64,000 nucleotides of DNA from Ectopseudomonas composti (GCF_900115475.1 NZ_FOWP01000017.1:41315-105314), one strand, 5' to 3'; shown: positions 7,098 to 16,424, numbered from the stretch's first letter. The notes: generated by a model not told the origin, from the letters alone. A program made the numbers and translations.

Positions 7098-10000
7098 TCA
7101 GTCTTTCAGCTCAGCCTCCTCCTCACGCCGATAGGCCCAACGATAGAGCGCAGGCAACACCAGCAGCGTAAGTGCGGTAGAGGACAGAATCCCACCGATC
7201 ACCACAGTCGCCAGAGGGCGCTGTACTTCAGCCCCAGTCCCAGTCGCCAGAGCCATGGGCACGAAGCCAAGTGATGCAACGAGCGCAGTCATCAATACCG
7301 GGCGCAGACGTTGCAGGGCACCGTCGGTGACGGCCTGCTGCAACCCCATTCCCTCCTCGCGCAGATTACGAATGAAGGAAATCATCACCAGACCATTGAG
7401 AACCGCCACCCCCGACAGAGCAATAAAGCCCACCCCGGCGGAGATCGAAAGCGGTATGTCACGCAGCCACAGCGCCATCACGCCACCGGTCAACGCAAAA
7501 GGAATACCGGTAAACACCAGCAAGCCATCACGCACGTTGTTGAACATCATGAACAGCAGCATGAACACCAGCAGCAGGGCAACCGGCACCACCACTTGCA
7601 GACGTTTGGCCGCCGATTGCAGTTGCTCGAACTGTCCGCCCCAAGTCGTCCAATAACCGGCTGGCAGCTTCACATCGCTGCGAATCTTCTCTTCGGCCTC
7701 TTGCACAAAGGAGCCGATGTCACGCCCCCGCACGTTGGCACTCACCACAACCAGGCGCTTGCCATTCTCGCGACTGACCTGATTTGGCCCTGGCGCCAGT
7801 TGCAGACTGGCCACCTCAGAGAGCGCGATAAAGCCGACGCTGGTGGCTGCCCCCGTTGCTGGAACGGGTATCAGCAGTCGCGAGAGCCCCTCGATATCGG
7901 TACGCAGGTTTTCCGGTAGACGTACTACCAGATCGAAACGGCGATCCCCCTCGAATAACGTCCCCGCGCGGCGCCCACCGACAGCCACGGCGACGGTTTC
8001 CTGAATGTCACCGACATTCAGACCATAGCGAGCCGCCTTGTCTCGGTCGATGGCCACGGTCAGCACCGGAAGGCCTGTTGTCTGCTCGGCCTTCACCTCG
8101 GACGCCCCATCAATACCGCCCAAGGTCTCGGCCACTTCGGCTGCCGTGCTATTGAGGACGTCCATATCGTCGCCGAAAATCTTCACCGCGACATCGCTAC
8201 GCACACCCGATATCAATTCGTTGAAACGCAATTGAATAGGCTGCGAAAGCTCGTAGTTACTGCCCGGCACCAACTCGGCAGCGGCCTGCAGCTCGGCGAT
8301 CAGAGTCTCACGCGACTTTTTCGGATCAGGCCATTGATCACGCGGCTTGAGCATCACGTAGCTGTCGGAAATGTTCGGCGGCATCGGGTCGGAGGCGATT
8401 TCCGCCGTACCGGTACGCGCGAATACTCGCTCCACTTCCGGCACCTTGGCCAGAATGGTCTCCTCCAGGCGCATCTGCATATCCACCGACTGCGTCAGGC
8501 TGGTACCTGGGACACGCAGCGCCTGCAGCGCGAAGTCCCCCTCACTGAGACTCGGCACGAACTCGCTGCCCATACGTGATGCCAGCAGACCGGAGAACAG
8601 AACCAGCGCCACAGCCGCACTGAAGGCCAGCATACGCCGCCGCATGACCCAGGCCAGCACTGGCTCGTAGGTGCGTCGGGCAACGCGCATCAGCGCGTTT
8701 TCCTCTTCCTTCACCTTACCGGTGACGAATAGCGCAATGGCCGCAGGAACGAAGGTCACCGAAAGGATCATGGCCCCGAACAGGGCGGTCACCACGGTAA
8801 AGGCCATAGGGTGGAACATTTTGCCCTCGACCCCGGTCAGGGCGAAGATCGGCAGGTACACCACCATGATGATCAACTGACCGAAAATCAGCGCACGACG
8901 AGCTTCCTTGGATGCCGCGAAGACCTCATGCAGACGCTCACTACGGGTCAGCTCGCGGCCAAGCCTGTGCTGCGCATGAGCCAGACGGCGAATAGCGTTC
9001 TCGACGATGACCACGGCACCATCGACGATGATGCCGAAGTCGAGTGCACCCAGACTCATCAAGTTGGCGCTGACCTTATTGCTGAACATGCCGGTGAAGG
9101 TGAACAGCATCGACAGCGGAATGACCATGGCAGTGATCAGCGCCGCACGGATGTTACCGAGGAACAAGAAGAGGATGACGATAACCAGGATCGCCCCTTC
9201 GATCAGGTTCTTCTTGACCGTGGCGATGGCCTTGTCCACCAGATTGGTGCGGTCATAGACGGTCACCGCAACCACCCCTTCAGGCAGCGAACGGTTGATC
9301 TCCTCCAGACGTGCGGCCACGGCCTGCGACACACTGCGGCTGTTCTCGCCGATCAGCATGAACACTGTTCCCAGCACGACCTCGCGACCATTCTCGGTCG
9401 CAGCACCAGAACGTAGTTCACGACCCAACATCACCTGCGCCACATGACTGACACGAATGGGCGTGCCGTCCACATTGGCCACGACGATATTAGCGATATC
9501 GTCCAGCGTGCTCAGTTGCCCAGGTGCCCGAATCAGTAGTTGCTCGCCATTGCGCTCGATATAGCCAGCACCGACGTTGGCATTGTTGCGCTCCAGCGCC
9601 AGCAGCAGGTCACCCAGCGTCAGCTTGTAGGCAGCCAGGCGTTTGGGATCTGGAGCGACCTGGAACTCCTTGGCGAAGCCACCAATAGTGTTGATTTCGG
9701 CAACGCCAGGCACCGTGCGCAACTGCGGTTTGATGATCCAGTCCTGGATCACCCGCAGATCGGTTGGTGTGTAAGGCGTACCGTCCTCCTTGAGTGCACC
9801 CTCCTCGGCCTCGACCGTCCATAGAAAGATTTCACCCAGGCCGGTGGAAATCGGCCCCATGGATGCCTCGACCCCCTCGGGCAATTGCTCCTTGGCACTT
9901 TGCAGGCGCTCGTTGACCAACTGGCGGGCGAAATACAGATCCGTGCCATCCTCGAAAATCACGGTAACCTGCGACAGCCCCGAGCGTGACAGCGAGCGGG

Positions 10001-10244
10001 TCTGTTTCAAATGCGGCAGGCCGGCCATGGCCGTTTCAATCGGGAAAGTGATGCGCTGCTCGGTTTCCAGCGGCGAAAAGCCCTCGGCAGCGGTACTGAT
10101 CTGTACCTGGACGTTGGTGATGTCGGGAACGGCGTCGATCGGCAGCTTCTGATAGCTGGCCACGCCCACACCGGCCATCGCCAAAACGGCCAACAGCACC
10201 AGAAAGCGCTGTTCTATGGCGAATTGAATGATGCGCTCAAACAT
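7098..10244 (-). CDS. czcA: Heavy-metal RND efflux pump, inner-membrane transporter
   Basis: A 1048-aa RND transporter of the heavy-metal efflux (HME) class, the proton-driven pump of a CzcCBA tripartite complex exporting Zn, Cd and Co. It has the expected length. An N-terminal transmembrane helix is followed by a large periplasmic loop, and the motif DFGIIVDGAVVIVEN lies in TM4 (about residues 400-414). The D..D..E arrangement marks the Zn/Co/Cd group rather than the monovalent Cu/Ag group. A second periplasmic loop and a C-terminal helix bundle complete it. Last gene of czcCBA, 22 bases after czcB. Confidence 0.93.
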   Translation of the reverse strand: MFERIIQFAIEQRFLVLLAVLAMAGVGVASYQKLPIDAVPDITNVQVQISTAAEGFSPLETEQRITFPIETAMAGLPHLKQTRSLSRSGLSQVTVIFEDGTDLYFARQLVNERLQSAKEQLPEGVEASMGPISTGLGEIFLWTVEAEEGALKEDGTPYTPTDLRVIQDWIIKPQLRTVPGVAEINTIGGFAKEFQVAPDPKRLAAYKLTLGDLLLALERNNANVGAGYIERNGEQLLIRAPGQLSTLDDIANIVVANVDGTPIRVSHVAQVMLGRELRSGAATENGREVVLGTVFMLIGENSRSVSQAVAARLEEINRSLPEGVVAVTVYDRTNLVDKAIATVKKNLIEGAILVIVILFLFLGNIRAALITAMVIPLSMLFTFTGMFSNKVSANLMSLGALDFGIIVDGAVVIVENAIRRLAHAQHRLGRELTRSERLHEVFAASKEARRALIFGQLIIMVVYLPIFALTGVEGKMFHPMAFTVVTALFGAMILSVTFVPAAIALFVTGKVKEEENALMRVARRTYEPVLAWVMRRRMLAFSAAVALVLFSGLLASRMGSEFVPSLSEGDFALQALRVPGTSLTQSVDMQMRLEETILAKVPEVERVFARTGTAEIASDPMPPNISDSYVMLKPRDQWPDPKKSRETLIAELQAAAELVPGSNYELSQPIQLRFNELISGVRSDVAVKIFGDDMDVLNSTAAEVAETLGGIDGASEVKAEQTTGLPVLTVAIDRDKAARYGLNVGDIQETVAVAVGGRRAGTLFEGDRRFDLVVRLPENLRTDIEGLSRLLIPVPATGAATSVGFIALSEVASLQLAPGPNQVSRENGKRLVVVSANVRGRDIGSFVQEAEEKIRSDVKLPAGYWTTWGGQFEQLQSAAKRLQVVVPVALLLVFMLLFMMFNNVRDGLLVFTGIPFALTGGVMALWLRDIPLSISAGVGFIALSGVAVLNGLVMISFIRNLREEGMGLQQAVTDGALQRLRPVLMTALVASLGFVPMALATGTGAEVQRPLATVVIGGILSSTALTLLVLPALYRWAYRREEEAELKD

Positions 10245-10266
10245 GAAAAATACTCGTCGGTGAGGA

Positions 10267-11532
10267 TCAGTGCGCGTGTTCGGCGCTGCCTTTGCCCAGT
10301 TCGGACTTGAGGATGAAACTGCCTGTGGCAGCTACACGTTCGCCTGACTTCAGGCCTTCGCGTACCTCGACGAAGCCATCGCTGCGGGTGCCCAATGTCA
10401 CCGGACGCACTTCGAAGCCTTCAGCGGTACGCACGAAGACACTAGTCTTGTCCTCGACATCCTGAATCGATGAAGCCGGCACCACGGCCGCGGCCTCATG
10501 GCTTTCAGTCGCCAAGGCAACCGAGACGAACAGGCCGGGACGCCAAATGCCGTCGGCGTTATCCAGGTCGATGCGGCCTGTCGCCGTCCGCGTCTGCTCA
10601 CCCAGCAGGCGGCTGATGTAAGCCACCTTACCCGTAGCTTCGCGCCCCAGCTCTGGCGCACTGACACGTACTGACTGCCCGACTTTCACCTGTTCCAGAT
10701 CACGTGGGGAAACGCTGAAGGTGACCCAGACGCGACTCAGATCAGCCACCGTGAAGGCATTACTGGTCTCACTGACGACTTCGCCAGGTACCAGGTGCTT
10801 CTCCACCACCACACCGGAAAAAGGTGCACGCAGGTTGTAACGGCTGCCCTCGCCAGCCTCGCCCTGAGGGCTGATCGTCTTGCCCTTCTGTCGGGCATTG
10901 GCCAGAGCGATCTCGGCCTCCTGTAGCGTTTGCCGGGCCTGGAGATAATCCTGCTCGGCCGAAATACCGTCCTTCCACAATTGGCGTTCACGCTCGAAGG
11001 TCGTGCGGGCCAGCTCAACGCGTCGAGCGGCAGCCGCCATTTCACTGCGCAACTCGGAAACCTGCTGACTGACGATAGTCGCCAGGCCATCCCCAGCAGC
11101 CACCTTCTGCCCCAGCCCGACCAGCACGCGCTCGACCACGCCAGCGCTGGGCGGCACGACATGAGCCGTGCGCTCCTCGTCGAAATTCACCTCGCCAGGT
11201 AGAGAGATGTATGTGCTCATGGCTCGCGCTTGTACGTCGACGAGCTCAATGCCCGCAGCGGCTATTTGCGCCTTGCTCAGCACCAGCCCCCCCTCTTCGG
11301 CATGCCCCCCCGCGGACTCACCGTGATCATCGCCAGCCTCGCCATGATCATCGTCGGCATGTTCGTCCTCGACCTCACTGACCTGCCTAACCTTGACTGC
11401 ATCAACGCTGTCGTTACTGGCAAGCATGTGTCCGATTTCTGCGGCATAGCGCCCGCCGTTGTAGAACAACGCACCACCGACGAACCCCAAGGTCAGGGCC
11501 GCCGCGATGGCAACACCAAGTTTCTTCTGCAT
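10267..11532 (-). CDS. czcB: Metal efflux periplasmic adaptor (membrane fusion protein)
   Basis: A 421-aa adaptor linking CzcA to the outer-membrane channel. Start at MQKKLGVAIAAALTLGFVGG with GGGG upstream; the frame extends 11 codons further without a better site. It has an N-terminal membrane anchor, then a histidine/acid-rich stretch (ADDDHGEAGDDHGESAGGHA, about residues 57-76) probably binding metal. Barrel-sandwich and hairpin segments (TAHVVPPSAGVVERV and YNLRAPFSGVVVEKHLVPGE) follow, with a C-terminal membrane-proximal domain. Middle gene of czcCBA, 57 bases after czcC. Confidence 0.92.
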   Translation of the reverse strand: MQKKLGVAIAAALTLGFVGGALFYNGGRYAAEIGHMLASNDSVDAVKVRQVSEVEDEHADDDHGEAGDDHGESAGGHAEEGGLVLSKAQIAAAGIELVDVQARAMSTYISLPGEVNFDEERTAHVVPPSAGVVERVLVGLGQKVAAGDGLATIVSQQVSELRSEMAAAARRVELARTTFERERQLWKDGISAEQDYLQARQTLQEAEIALANARQKGKTISPQGEAGEGSRYNLRAPFSGVVVEKHLVPGEVVSETSNAFTVADLSRVWVTFSVSPRDLEQVKVGQSVRVSAPELGREATGKVAYISRLLGEQTRTATGRIDLDNADGIWRPGLFVSVALATESHEAAAVVPASSIQDVEDKTSVFVRTAEGFEVRPVTLGTRSDGFVEVREGLKSGERVAATGSFILKSELGKGSAEHAH

Positions 11533-11589
11533 GAACAACCCCAAAAGATGATCAGTAACCGGCATCGCGCCGATCGTCGTGACAGGAAA

Positions 11590-12840
11590 TCAGTAGCTAT
11601 CCGCTTGGGCAGACAGATCGCCGTAGATGCGCTCCAGGCGAACCCAGGCATCGAGTGCTTCGCCGAGTGCCTGCAGGTAACGGGAGCGAACGTCGATCAA
11701 TGTGCGCTGGGCATCGAGCACATCGATAAAACCGAACTTGCCCATCTGGAATCCACGCGTCGTGTTTTCCAACGCGGTGTCCGCGGACGCGAGCAAGTCA
11801 CCTTCGAAGCCGCTAATTGCTCCCTGCGCCGTTCGCCACTGCTGATAGGCCTGCTGCACCTCACTGCGTAGGCGTAACTCGGCAGCATTTCGCAAGTCGC
11901 GCGCCTGATCAGCCCGCCGCGAGGCAGCCAGAACATTGCCCTGGTTGCGATCGAACAGAGGCAGAGGCATGGACAAACCAACAAGGTTGACGCGCTCACG
12001 ATCCTCACTGCTGTATTGACTGCCGAGGCTGACCGTCAGATCGGGAATCCGCCGGCTTTTCTCAACGGCGATTCCGGCCTCCTGCCGGTCGATCTCGACC
12101 CTGGCAAGACGCATCTGCGGGACTTTGTCCAGGCGGCTCAGAAGTGCGACTTCGGAGGGTATTGCGGGCATATCGGTAACATCGCCACTGAGGCTAGGCT
12201 CACCACTGGCGGATGCCCCCCCAATCAAGGCCAGCAACTGATTCATGGCGTTGATGTACTGATCTCGAGCCCGTGCGGCCTCAAGTCGAACCTCTTCGTA
12301 CTGCAGCCGGGCGCGCGATGCCTCCAGGGCAGAGGCCTTGCCCGCCTTGACGCGCGCATCGACGACCGCCACGCCGCGCTCGCTCAGGCGCTGTGACTGC
12401 TCAGCCAACTCTTGGCGCATCTTCGCCAACAAGGCTCCTTGGAAAGCCCCTACCACCTCGGCACGCAGCTCATTGCGCAGTTGCTCCTGACCGATCGCAG
12501 CACTGTCGATACCGCGTTCGGCCATTTCTATACGGGCGCCGCGCTTGCCGCCCAGCTCGATAGGCTGGCTGATCTGTACCGTCGTGGTTCTCGTAGCACT
12601 GCGGGTGTCCTCAACCTCCCAAGACAACTCCGGATTGGGAATCACACCGGCTTGGCGACGCTCACCTTCTGCGATGCCGACATTGCGATCACCCGCCATC
12701 AACGACGGGTTGGTCTGCAATGCTTGCCCCCATGCGTCGCCCAGGGTGATCGGCGTTGATGCCACGGCCTGGCTCACGATGAATGAGCAGGCAACAGCGA
12801 GGCAAAGTGCCTCAGCAATTCTCGAATAACGCCTCGACAA
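11590..12840 (-). CDS. czcC: Metal efflux outer-membrane channel protein (TolC-like)
   Basis: A 416-aa outer-membrane factor with two repeated coiled-coil/beta segments (LGDAWGQALQTNPSL and similar). The frame has no ATG near its start. The best start is the TTG at 12840-12838, preceded by GGAGGA at about 8 bases and giving MSRRYSRIAEALCLAVACSF, a signal peptide ending near SQAVA. A GTG at 12855 would overlap the ribosome binding site. First gene of czcCBA. A 16-bp inverted repeat 110 bases upstream is the likely response-regulator box. Confidence 0.9.
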   Translation of the reverse strand: MSRRYSRIAEALCLAVACSFIVSQAVASTPITLGDAWGQALQTNPSLMAGDRNVGIAEGERRQAGVIPNPELSWEVEDTRSATRTTTVQISQPIELGGKRGARIEMAERGIDSAAIGQEQLRNELRAEVVGAFQGALLAKMRQELAEQSQRLSERGVAVVDARVKAGKASALEASRARLQYEEVRLEAARARDQYINAMNQLLALIGGASASGEPSLSGDVTDMPAIPSEVALLSRLDKVPQMRLARVEIDRQEAGIAVEKSRRIPDLTVSLGSQYSSEDRERVNLVGLSMPLPLFDRNQGNVLAASRRADQARDLRNAAELRLRSEVQQAYQQWRTAQGAISGFEGDLLASADTALENTTRGFQMGKFGFIDVLDAQRTLIDVRSRYLQALGEALDAWVRLERIYGDLSAQADSY

Positions 12841-12949
12841 GGGCTTTTCCTCCACACCTGGATAAATTCGGAGACATGCATGAAACCTCCGAAAACTTTA
12901 TTCGGTGCAGAATTTAGGGAGCCTCACCTATCGTCGAGGTGACTGCAAA

Positions 12950-12965
12950 ATTACAAATACGTAAT
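12950..12965. promoter_or_regulatory. Inverted repeat ATTAC-N6-GTAAT, candidate CzcR box
   Basis: ATTACAAATACGTAAT, perfect 5-bp arms, 110 bases upstream of the czcC start. The same layout recurs at 17908 and 20962 at a similar distance from minus-strand genes. Confidence 0.6.
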
Positions 12966-13119
12966 GCCCAACCACGCCATATAACGCTGTATTAACATGC
13001 CGCGAATGCAACAATCATTCGAGTCATAAAGTTACAACTGGACATATAAAAAGCATCATAAAAGCAACCGGCGGCGTACACGGACGGGGCTGTAGCCCTC
13101 TAAATCAGGGGGCTCCCGC

Positions 13120-13150
13120 TTGACCCTGTAGTTACTACAGGGATCATCAT
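13120..13150 (+). promoter_or_regulatory. MerR-family operator/promoter facing czcR
   Basis: A -35 TTGACC (13120-13125) runs into the dyad CCCTGTAGTTACTACAGGG (13124-13142, perfect 8-bp arms), with a weak -10 (CATCAT, 13145-13150) after a 19-base spacer. The over-long spacer filled by a dyad is the signature of MerR-regulated promoters such as CadR, PbrR and ZntR targets. The local CadR-like regulator at 18035 is the obvious candidate. Confidence 0.6.
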
Positions 13151-13237
13151 CCGCCACGCAAATGCCGATCGCCCCCAAGCCCAACAATCATCGCGACTCG
13201 ATAAAAATTTCTCTCCCCCACCAAGGTCAACTACTAC

Positions 13238-13912
13238 ATGCGAATCCTGATTGTTGAGGACGAGCTTAAAACTGCCGAATATCTCCACCAGGGACTTACC
13301 GAGAGCGGCTATGTCGTCGATATTGCCACCAATGGTGTCGACGGCTTGCACATGGCGGCCCAGGCGTCCTACGAATTGATCATCCTTGATGTCGACTTAC
13401 CAGAGATCGATGGCTGGGGCGTACTGGCCAGCATTCGCCGTAATAGTCGCACCCCTGTGATGATGCTGACGGCACGCGGGCGCCTGGCCGACAAGCTCAA
13501 AGGCTTCGACTCCGGTGCCGACGACTATCTGGTGAAGCCATTCGAGTTCCCCGAGCTTCTGGCCAGAGTTCGCTCGCTGCTACGAAGAGGTGAACAGGTC
13601 AGCGCGCCAGACGTGCTCAAGGTCGACGACCTTGAGCTGGATCCAGCCCGCCACCGCGCCTATCGCAACGGCCAACGAATCGATCTGACCACCAAGGAGT
13701 TCGCTCTGCTGCACCTGCTGATGCGACGCAGCGGCGAAGTACTCTCGCGCACCCAGATCATCTCGCTGGTCTGGGACATGAACTTCGACTGTGATACCAA
13801 CGTCGTCGAAGTTTCCATCCGCCGCTTGCGCGCCAAGATCGACGACCCTTTCGAGAACAAACTGATCCACACCTTGCGCGGCGTCGGCTATGTACTGGAG
13901 GCTCGTCAATGA
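13238..13912 (+). CDS. czcR: OmpR-type metal response regulator
   Basis: A 224-aa response regulator. The receiver domain starts MRILIVEDELKTAEYLHQ, with acidic pocket E7/D8, phospho-acceptor D51 (LIILDVDLPEIDG) and conserved T/K (MLTARG, DYLVKPF). A C-terminal winged helix follows (IDLTTKEFALLHLLMRRSGE, then VVEVSIRRLRAKID). The family includes CzcR, CopR and CusR. It partners with the overlapping czcS and probably activates czcCBA. By analogy with P. aeruginosa it may also affect oprD, which is itself nearby. Confidence 0.92.
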   Translation: MRILIVEDELKTAEYLHQGLTESGYVVDIATNGVDGLHMAAQASYELIILDVDLPEIDGWGVLASIRRNSRTPVMMLTARGRLADKLKGFDSGADDYLVKPFEFPELLARVRSLLRRGEQVSAPDVLKVDDLELDPARHRAYRNGQRIDLTTKEFALLHLLMRRSGEVLSRTQIISLVWDMNFDCDTNVVEVSIRRLRAKIDDPFENKLIHTLRGVGYVLEARQ

Positions 13913-15342
13913 GGCCTGCCAGACTCTCAAGCCAACTCAGCCTGTCGGTCGCAATACTGGGCCTGATACTGGTTGCACTGCTGAGTGCGCTGGCTTATTT
14001 CTCGTTAAGCCGGCAGCTCGACTACATTGCAGAGCAAAGCCTCGAGGACAAGCTTCAGCAAATCCGCCATGGCATGAGAGAAATCAACACTCGCCCGGAA
14101 GTCGGTGACCAGGCCCACAACATCAGAGATTTGATCAAGGGCCACGATCGCCTTTCGCTCGCTCTTTATGATGACAGCTCGTCTCCCAAGGAAATCATGA
14201 GCGTGGGCCAGACACAGGAGGCCCTACCTTCCTTTATAGAAAACGCCAGCGAGACCATCGCCTTCGAACATTGGCGAGATGCGCAGGACAAGCAGCTCTT
14301 GACCGCCTCGCAGCTTATTCTGCGTAAGGACGGATCACGAATACGCGCCGTCCTTACACTGGAGCGCTCCGCTGACCAAGCACTGCTACATGCCTATGTC
14401 GAATCCACCTTGATTGCCCTGCCCTTCGTACTGGCTCTGATCGCGGCCGGAGCCTGGTGGATCGCTCATCGCGGCCTGAGCTCCCTGAATCAGTTCCGCA
14501 AGGTTGCAGAACTCGTCTCGACCCAGGATCTGAGCCATCGCCTGCCACTGGATAACCTACCGCAGGAGCTTCGCGAATTGGCTAACAGCATCAACTTCAT
14601 GCTTCATCGCCTGGACGGTGGCGTACAACAGCTTTCGCAATTCTCTGACGACCTGGCACATGAATTACGCTCCCCCATCACCAATCTGATCGGTAAAGCG
14701 CAGGTGACGCTCTCACGGGAACGCCCGCCAGAGGAATACAAACTGGTGCTGGAGAACTGCACTGAGGAGCTCGGCCGGGTCACACGGATCGTATCGGACA
14801 TGCTGTTTCTCGCCCACGTCAGCCATCCGGCAGCACTTATCCCCTTCGAGGCAATTGCACTGCACGAAGAGGCAGAGAAAGTAGTGGAGCTTTTCAGCCT
14901 CACGGCCGAAGAAAAGGACATCAAACTCAACGTATCAGGGTACGCAACAATTAATGGCGATCGCTTGATGGTACAGAGAGCTATCTCTAACCTGCTATCC
15001 AACGCCATCCGCCATAGCCCGGAAGGCTCGAAAATCGATATTGACCTCGTCACTAACACGACGAACGCCACCCTGGCAGTGAGCAACCCAGGTGCAGGCA
15101 TTCCTCCCGAGCACCTACCCAAACTGTTCGAGCGTTTCTATCGCGTGGATCGTGGACGGTCACGTGCTGATGGCGGCACCGGGCTGGGCCTGGCCATCGT
15201 GCGTTCGATCATGAGCCTGCACCATGGCCACGTGGGCGTGAGCAGCATCGCAGATCAGACCACAGTTTTTACGCTGTACTTCCCTTTACCAAAGCCCTTG
15301 ATCGAACAGGCCCGCCAAAGCGCAACGGAAAAGACTGCTTAA
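13909..15342 (+). CDS. czcS: Metal sensor histidine kinase
   Basis: A 477-aa kinase whose start overlaps the czcR stop (ATGA). It has an N-terminal membrane helix (about residues 12-32), a periplasmic sensor region, a second helix near residues 165-185 (ALPFVLALIAAGAWWIAH), a HAMP segment, and an H-box DDLAHELRSPITNLIG with H251. The N-box NLLSNAIRHS and G-boxes DRGRSRADGGTGLGLAIV follow. This is the architecture of CzcS/CopS/CusS heavy-metal sensors, which detect periplasmic metal and phosphorylate the cognate regulator. Confidence 0.92.
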   Translation: MRPARLSSQLSLSVAILGLILVALLSALAYFSLSRQLDYIAEQSLEDKLQQIRHGMREINTRPEVGDQAHNIRDLIKGHDRLSLALYDDSSSPKEIMSVGQTQEALPSFIENASETIAFEHWRDAQDKQLLTASQLILRKDGSRIRAVLTLERSADQALLHAYVESTLIALPFVLALIAAGAWWIAHRGLSSLNQFRKVAELVSTQDLSHRLPLDNLPQELRELANSINFMLHRLDGGVQQLSQFSDDLAHELRSPITNLIGKAQVTLSRERPPEEYKLVLENCTEELGRVTRIVSDMLFLAHVSHPAALIPFEAIALHEEAEKVVELFSLTAEEKDIKLNVSGYATINGDRLMVQRAISNLLSNAIRHSPEGSKIDIDLVTNTTNATLAVSNPGAGIPPEHLPKLFERFYRVDRGRSRADGGTGLGLAIVRSIMSLHHGHVGVSSIADQTTVFTLYFPLPKPLIEQARQSATEKTA

Positions 15343-15509
15343 TCGAATTGCGCCAGGGATGGCGCCCCCTTTTCGCCCCATCTACGTCGAATACAAGCCC
15401 CTCACCAGACGACACATTTTCTCAGTTTCAGCCGCCCACTTCGTCCCCTACAGACATTCACCTCATGGTAGATGGTGTGGTTCTCCTTGCTCAGACGCCG
15501 ACTCGCCAT

Positions 15510-15725
15510 CTTTCACACCGAGGGAGGCCGCTGCTGCCAGGCATAGAAACCGTTGCTTAATACCCACAGCAGCCGGCACATCAGTGCTACGGGATAGAGA
15601 CCGACCAATGCCTCGACAGCGCGAAACTTGACTCCGTGGGCTGTGAGGAGATGGCGAGCGTCTTTAGAGCATCGCATTACTGGTGACCTGAGCCAGCCGC
15701 TGGCGCAGCTCCACACTTTCACCAC
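15510..15725 (-). pseudogene. Degraded IS3-family transposase fragment
   Basis: The minus strand reads HGVKFRAVEALVGLYPVALM and, shortly after, CRLLWVLSNGFYAWQQRPPS. These match the junction and N-terminus of IS3-family orfB, typically YPV-RLMCR-LGVS-SGYYAW-RPPS. Upstream in another frame, LRQRLAQVT resembles the end of orfA. A stop follows the RPPSV, and I see no DDE catalytic core or terminal repeats, so the element is dead. Confidence 0.6.
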
Positions 15726-16008
15726 TCACACTGCTGTTCGTTCTAGCACTTCCACTTGCCCAACAGACTTTCAGCGATACCAAGCGTCTCTCGAACATAT
15801 GACGAAGCGTCGTGCCAGTAAGCACTGCTCTACCGTCTCTCTTTTGAATTATTCGGAAAACGTCGCCTGGTATGGATCATGGACACTTATTACGGCAGAC
15901 ACTATCCACTATCAATCAGTGCCCACTCAACTTGGGATAGAGCAAACTCAAGTGGAGAGATATCGCGCCCACAAGACTAAGCAGTTCCAACCCAATTCTT
16001 TGACGAAC

Positions 16009-16034
16009 AAAAAAAGCGCCCCCAAAGGGGCGCC
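16009..16034 (-). terminator. Intrinsic terminator for the PtrA-like gene
   Basis: On the minus strand GGCGCCCC, TTT loop, GGGGGCGC, then a run of seven T. It lies 87 bases past the stop of the gene at 16121-16312. Confidence 0.8.
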
Positions 16035-16120
16035 AAGGAACCATCTCTCACCAAAGGAGCGGGAGCTACCAAGAGATGGACTGGAGAGAGCGAGCAGGAC
16101 GGCTGCGTTAGTTCATACGC

Positions 16121-16312
16121 TCAATCGTCTTGCTCACTCTGAGCACTTTGGGACTTCTGCTGCTCAACGGCGTTGTCACCATGAATACGCTGTTGATTCT
16201 CACGGAATTGCTTGACGGCATTGAGAGAGCGCTCAGAGCCATCTTCTGCAGAGGCAACCATGCTGGCTGCCCCCAGAAACACGATAAACAGAAACTGGGA
16301 AAAAACTTTCAT
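16121..16312 (-). CDS. PtrA-like small secreted protein
   Basis: A 63-aa protein starting MKVFSQFLFIVFLGAASMVA, with signal cleavage after ASA, preceded by GAGGTG. The mature peptide has EDGSERSLNAVKQFRENQQR, resembling the N-terminal domain of PtrA, a copper-inducible periplasmic protein of P. aeruginosa controlled by CopR. The rest is Gln/Ser/Asp-rich and without cysteines. A partial metal box (ATTACAAT, 16407) lies 95 bases upstream. It sits between czcRS and oprD, so metal induction is likely. Short proteins are hard to place; PtrA assignment is by pattern. Confidence 0.65.
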   Translation of the reverse strand: MKVFSQFLFIVFLGAASMVASAEDGSERSLNAVKQFRENQQRIHGDNAVEQQKSQSAQSEQDD

Positions 16313-16424
16313 ATGCACCTCGGACTGACTGAGCAAATATGGAAACGAATGCTTCGAAGACAGTCTCATGTTACGGATCGGCACCTAACATGAGCATGAG
16401 GTTCAAATTACAATCTTGTCAGAG

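Larger units (their letters stand above)
12841..13237 (+). other. czcC-czcR divergent control region
   Basis: A 397-base gap with no gene, separating czcCBA from czcRS. It holds the dyad ATTACAAATACGTAAT at 12950-12965, a further half site TTACAA near 13031, and the MerR-type operator at 13120-13150. AT-rich stretches (12990-13060) probably contain the core promoters. Confidence 0.7.
15343..16120. other. Long gene-poor stretch with IS3-type debris
   Basis: About 780 bases without an intact gene. The left part holds the transposase relic described at 15510-15725. The right part (15750-16000) contains no coding pattern I recognise. A terminator for the minus-strand PtrA-like gene lies at 16009-16034. 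A 195-codon plus-strand frame crossing this stretch is not gene-like. Confidence 0.6.

Noticed and set aside
7098..10244. CusA-type (Cu/Ag) assignment for the RND pump
   Set aside because: The TM4 motif has the D..D..E form of the Zn/Co/Cd group, and partners and regulators are Czc-like.
15628..16215. A 195-codon plus-strand frame between czcS and the PtrA-like gene
   Set aside because: No ribosome binding site, no recognisable family, it crosses the IS3 relic, the terminator and the antisense of the PtrA-like gene.
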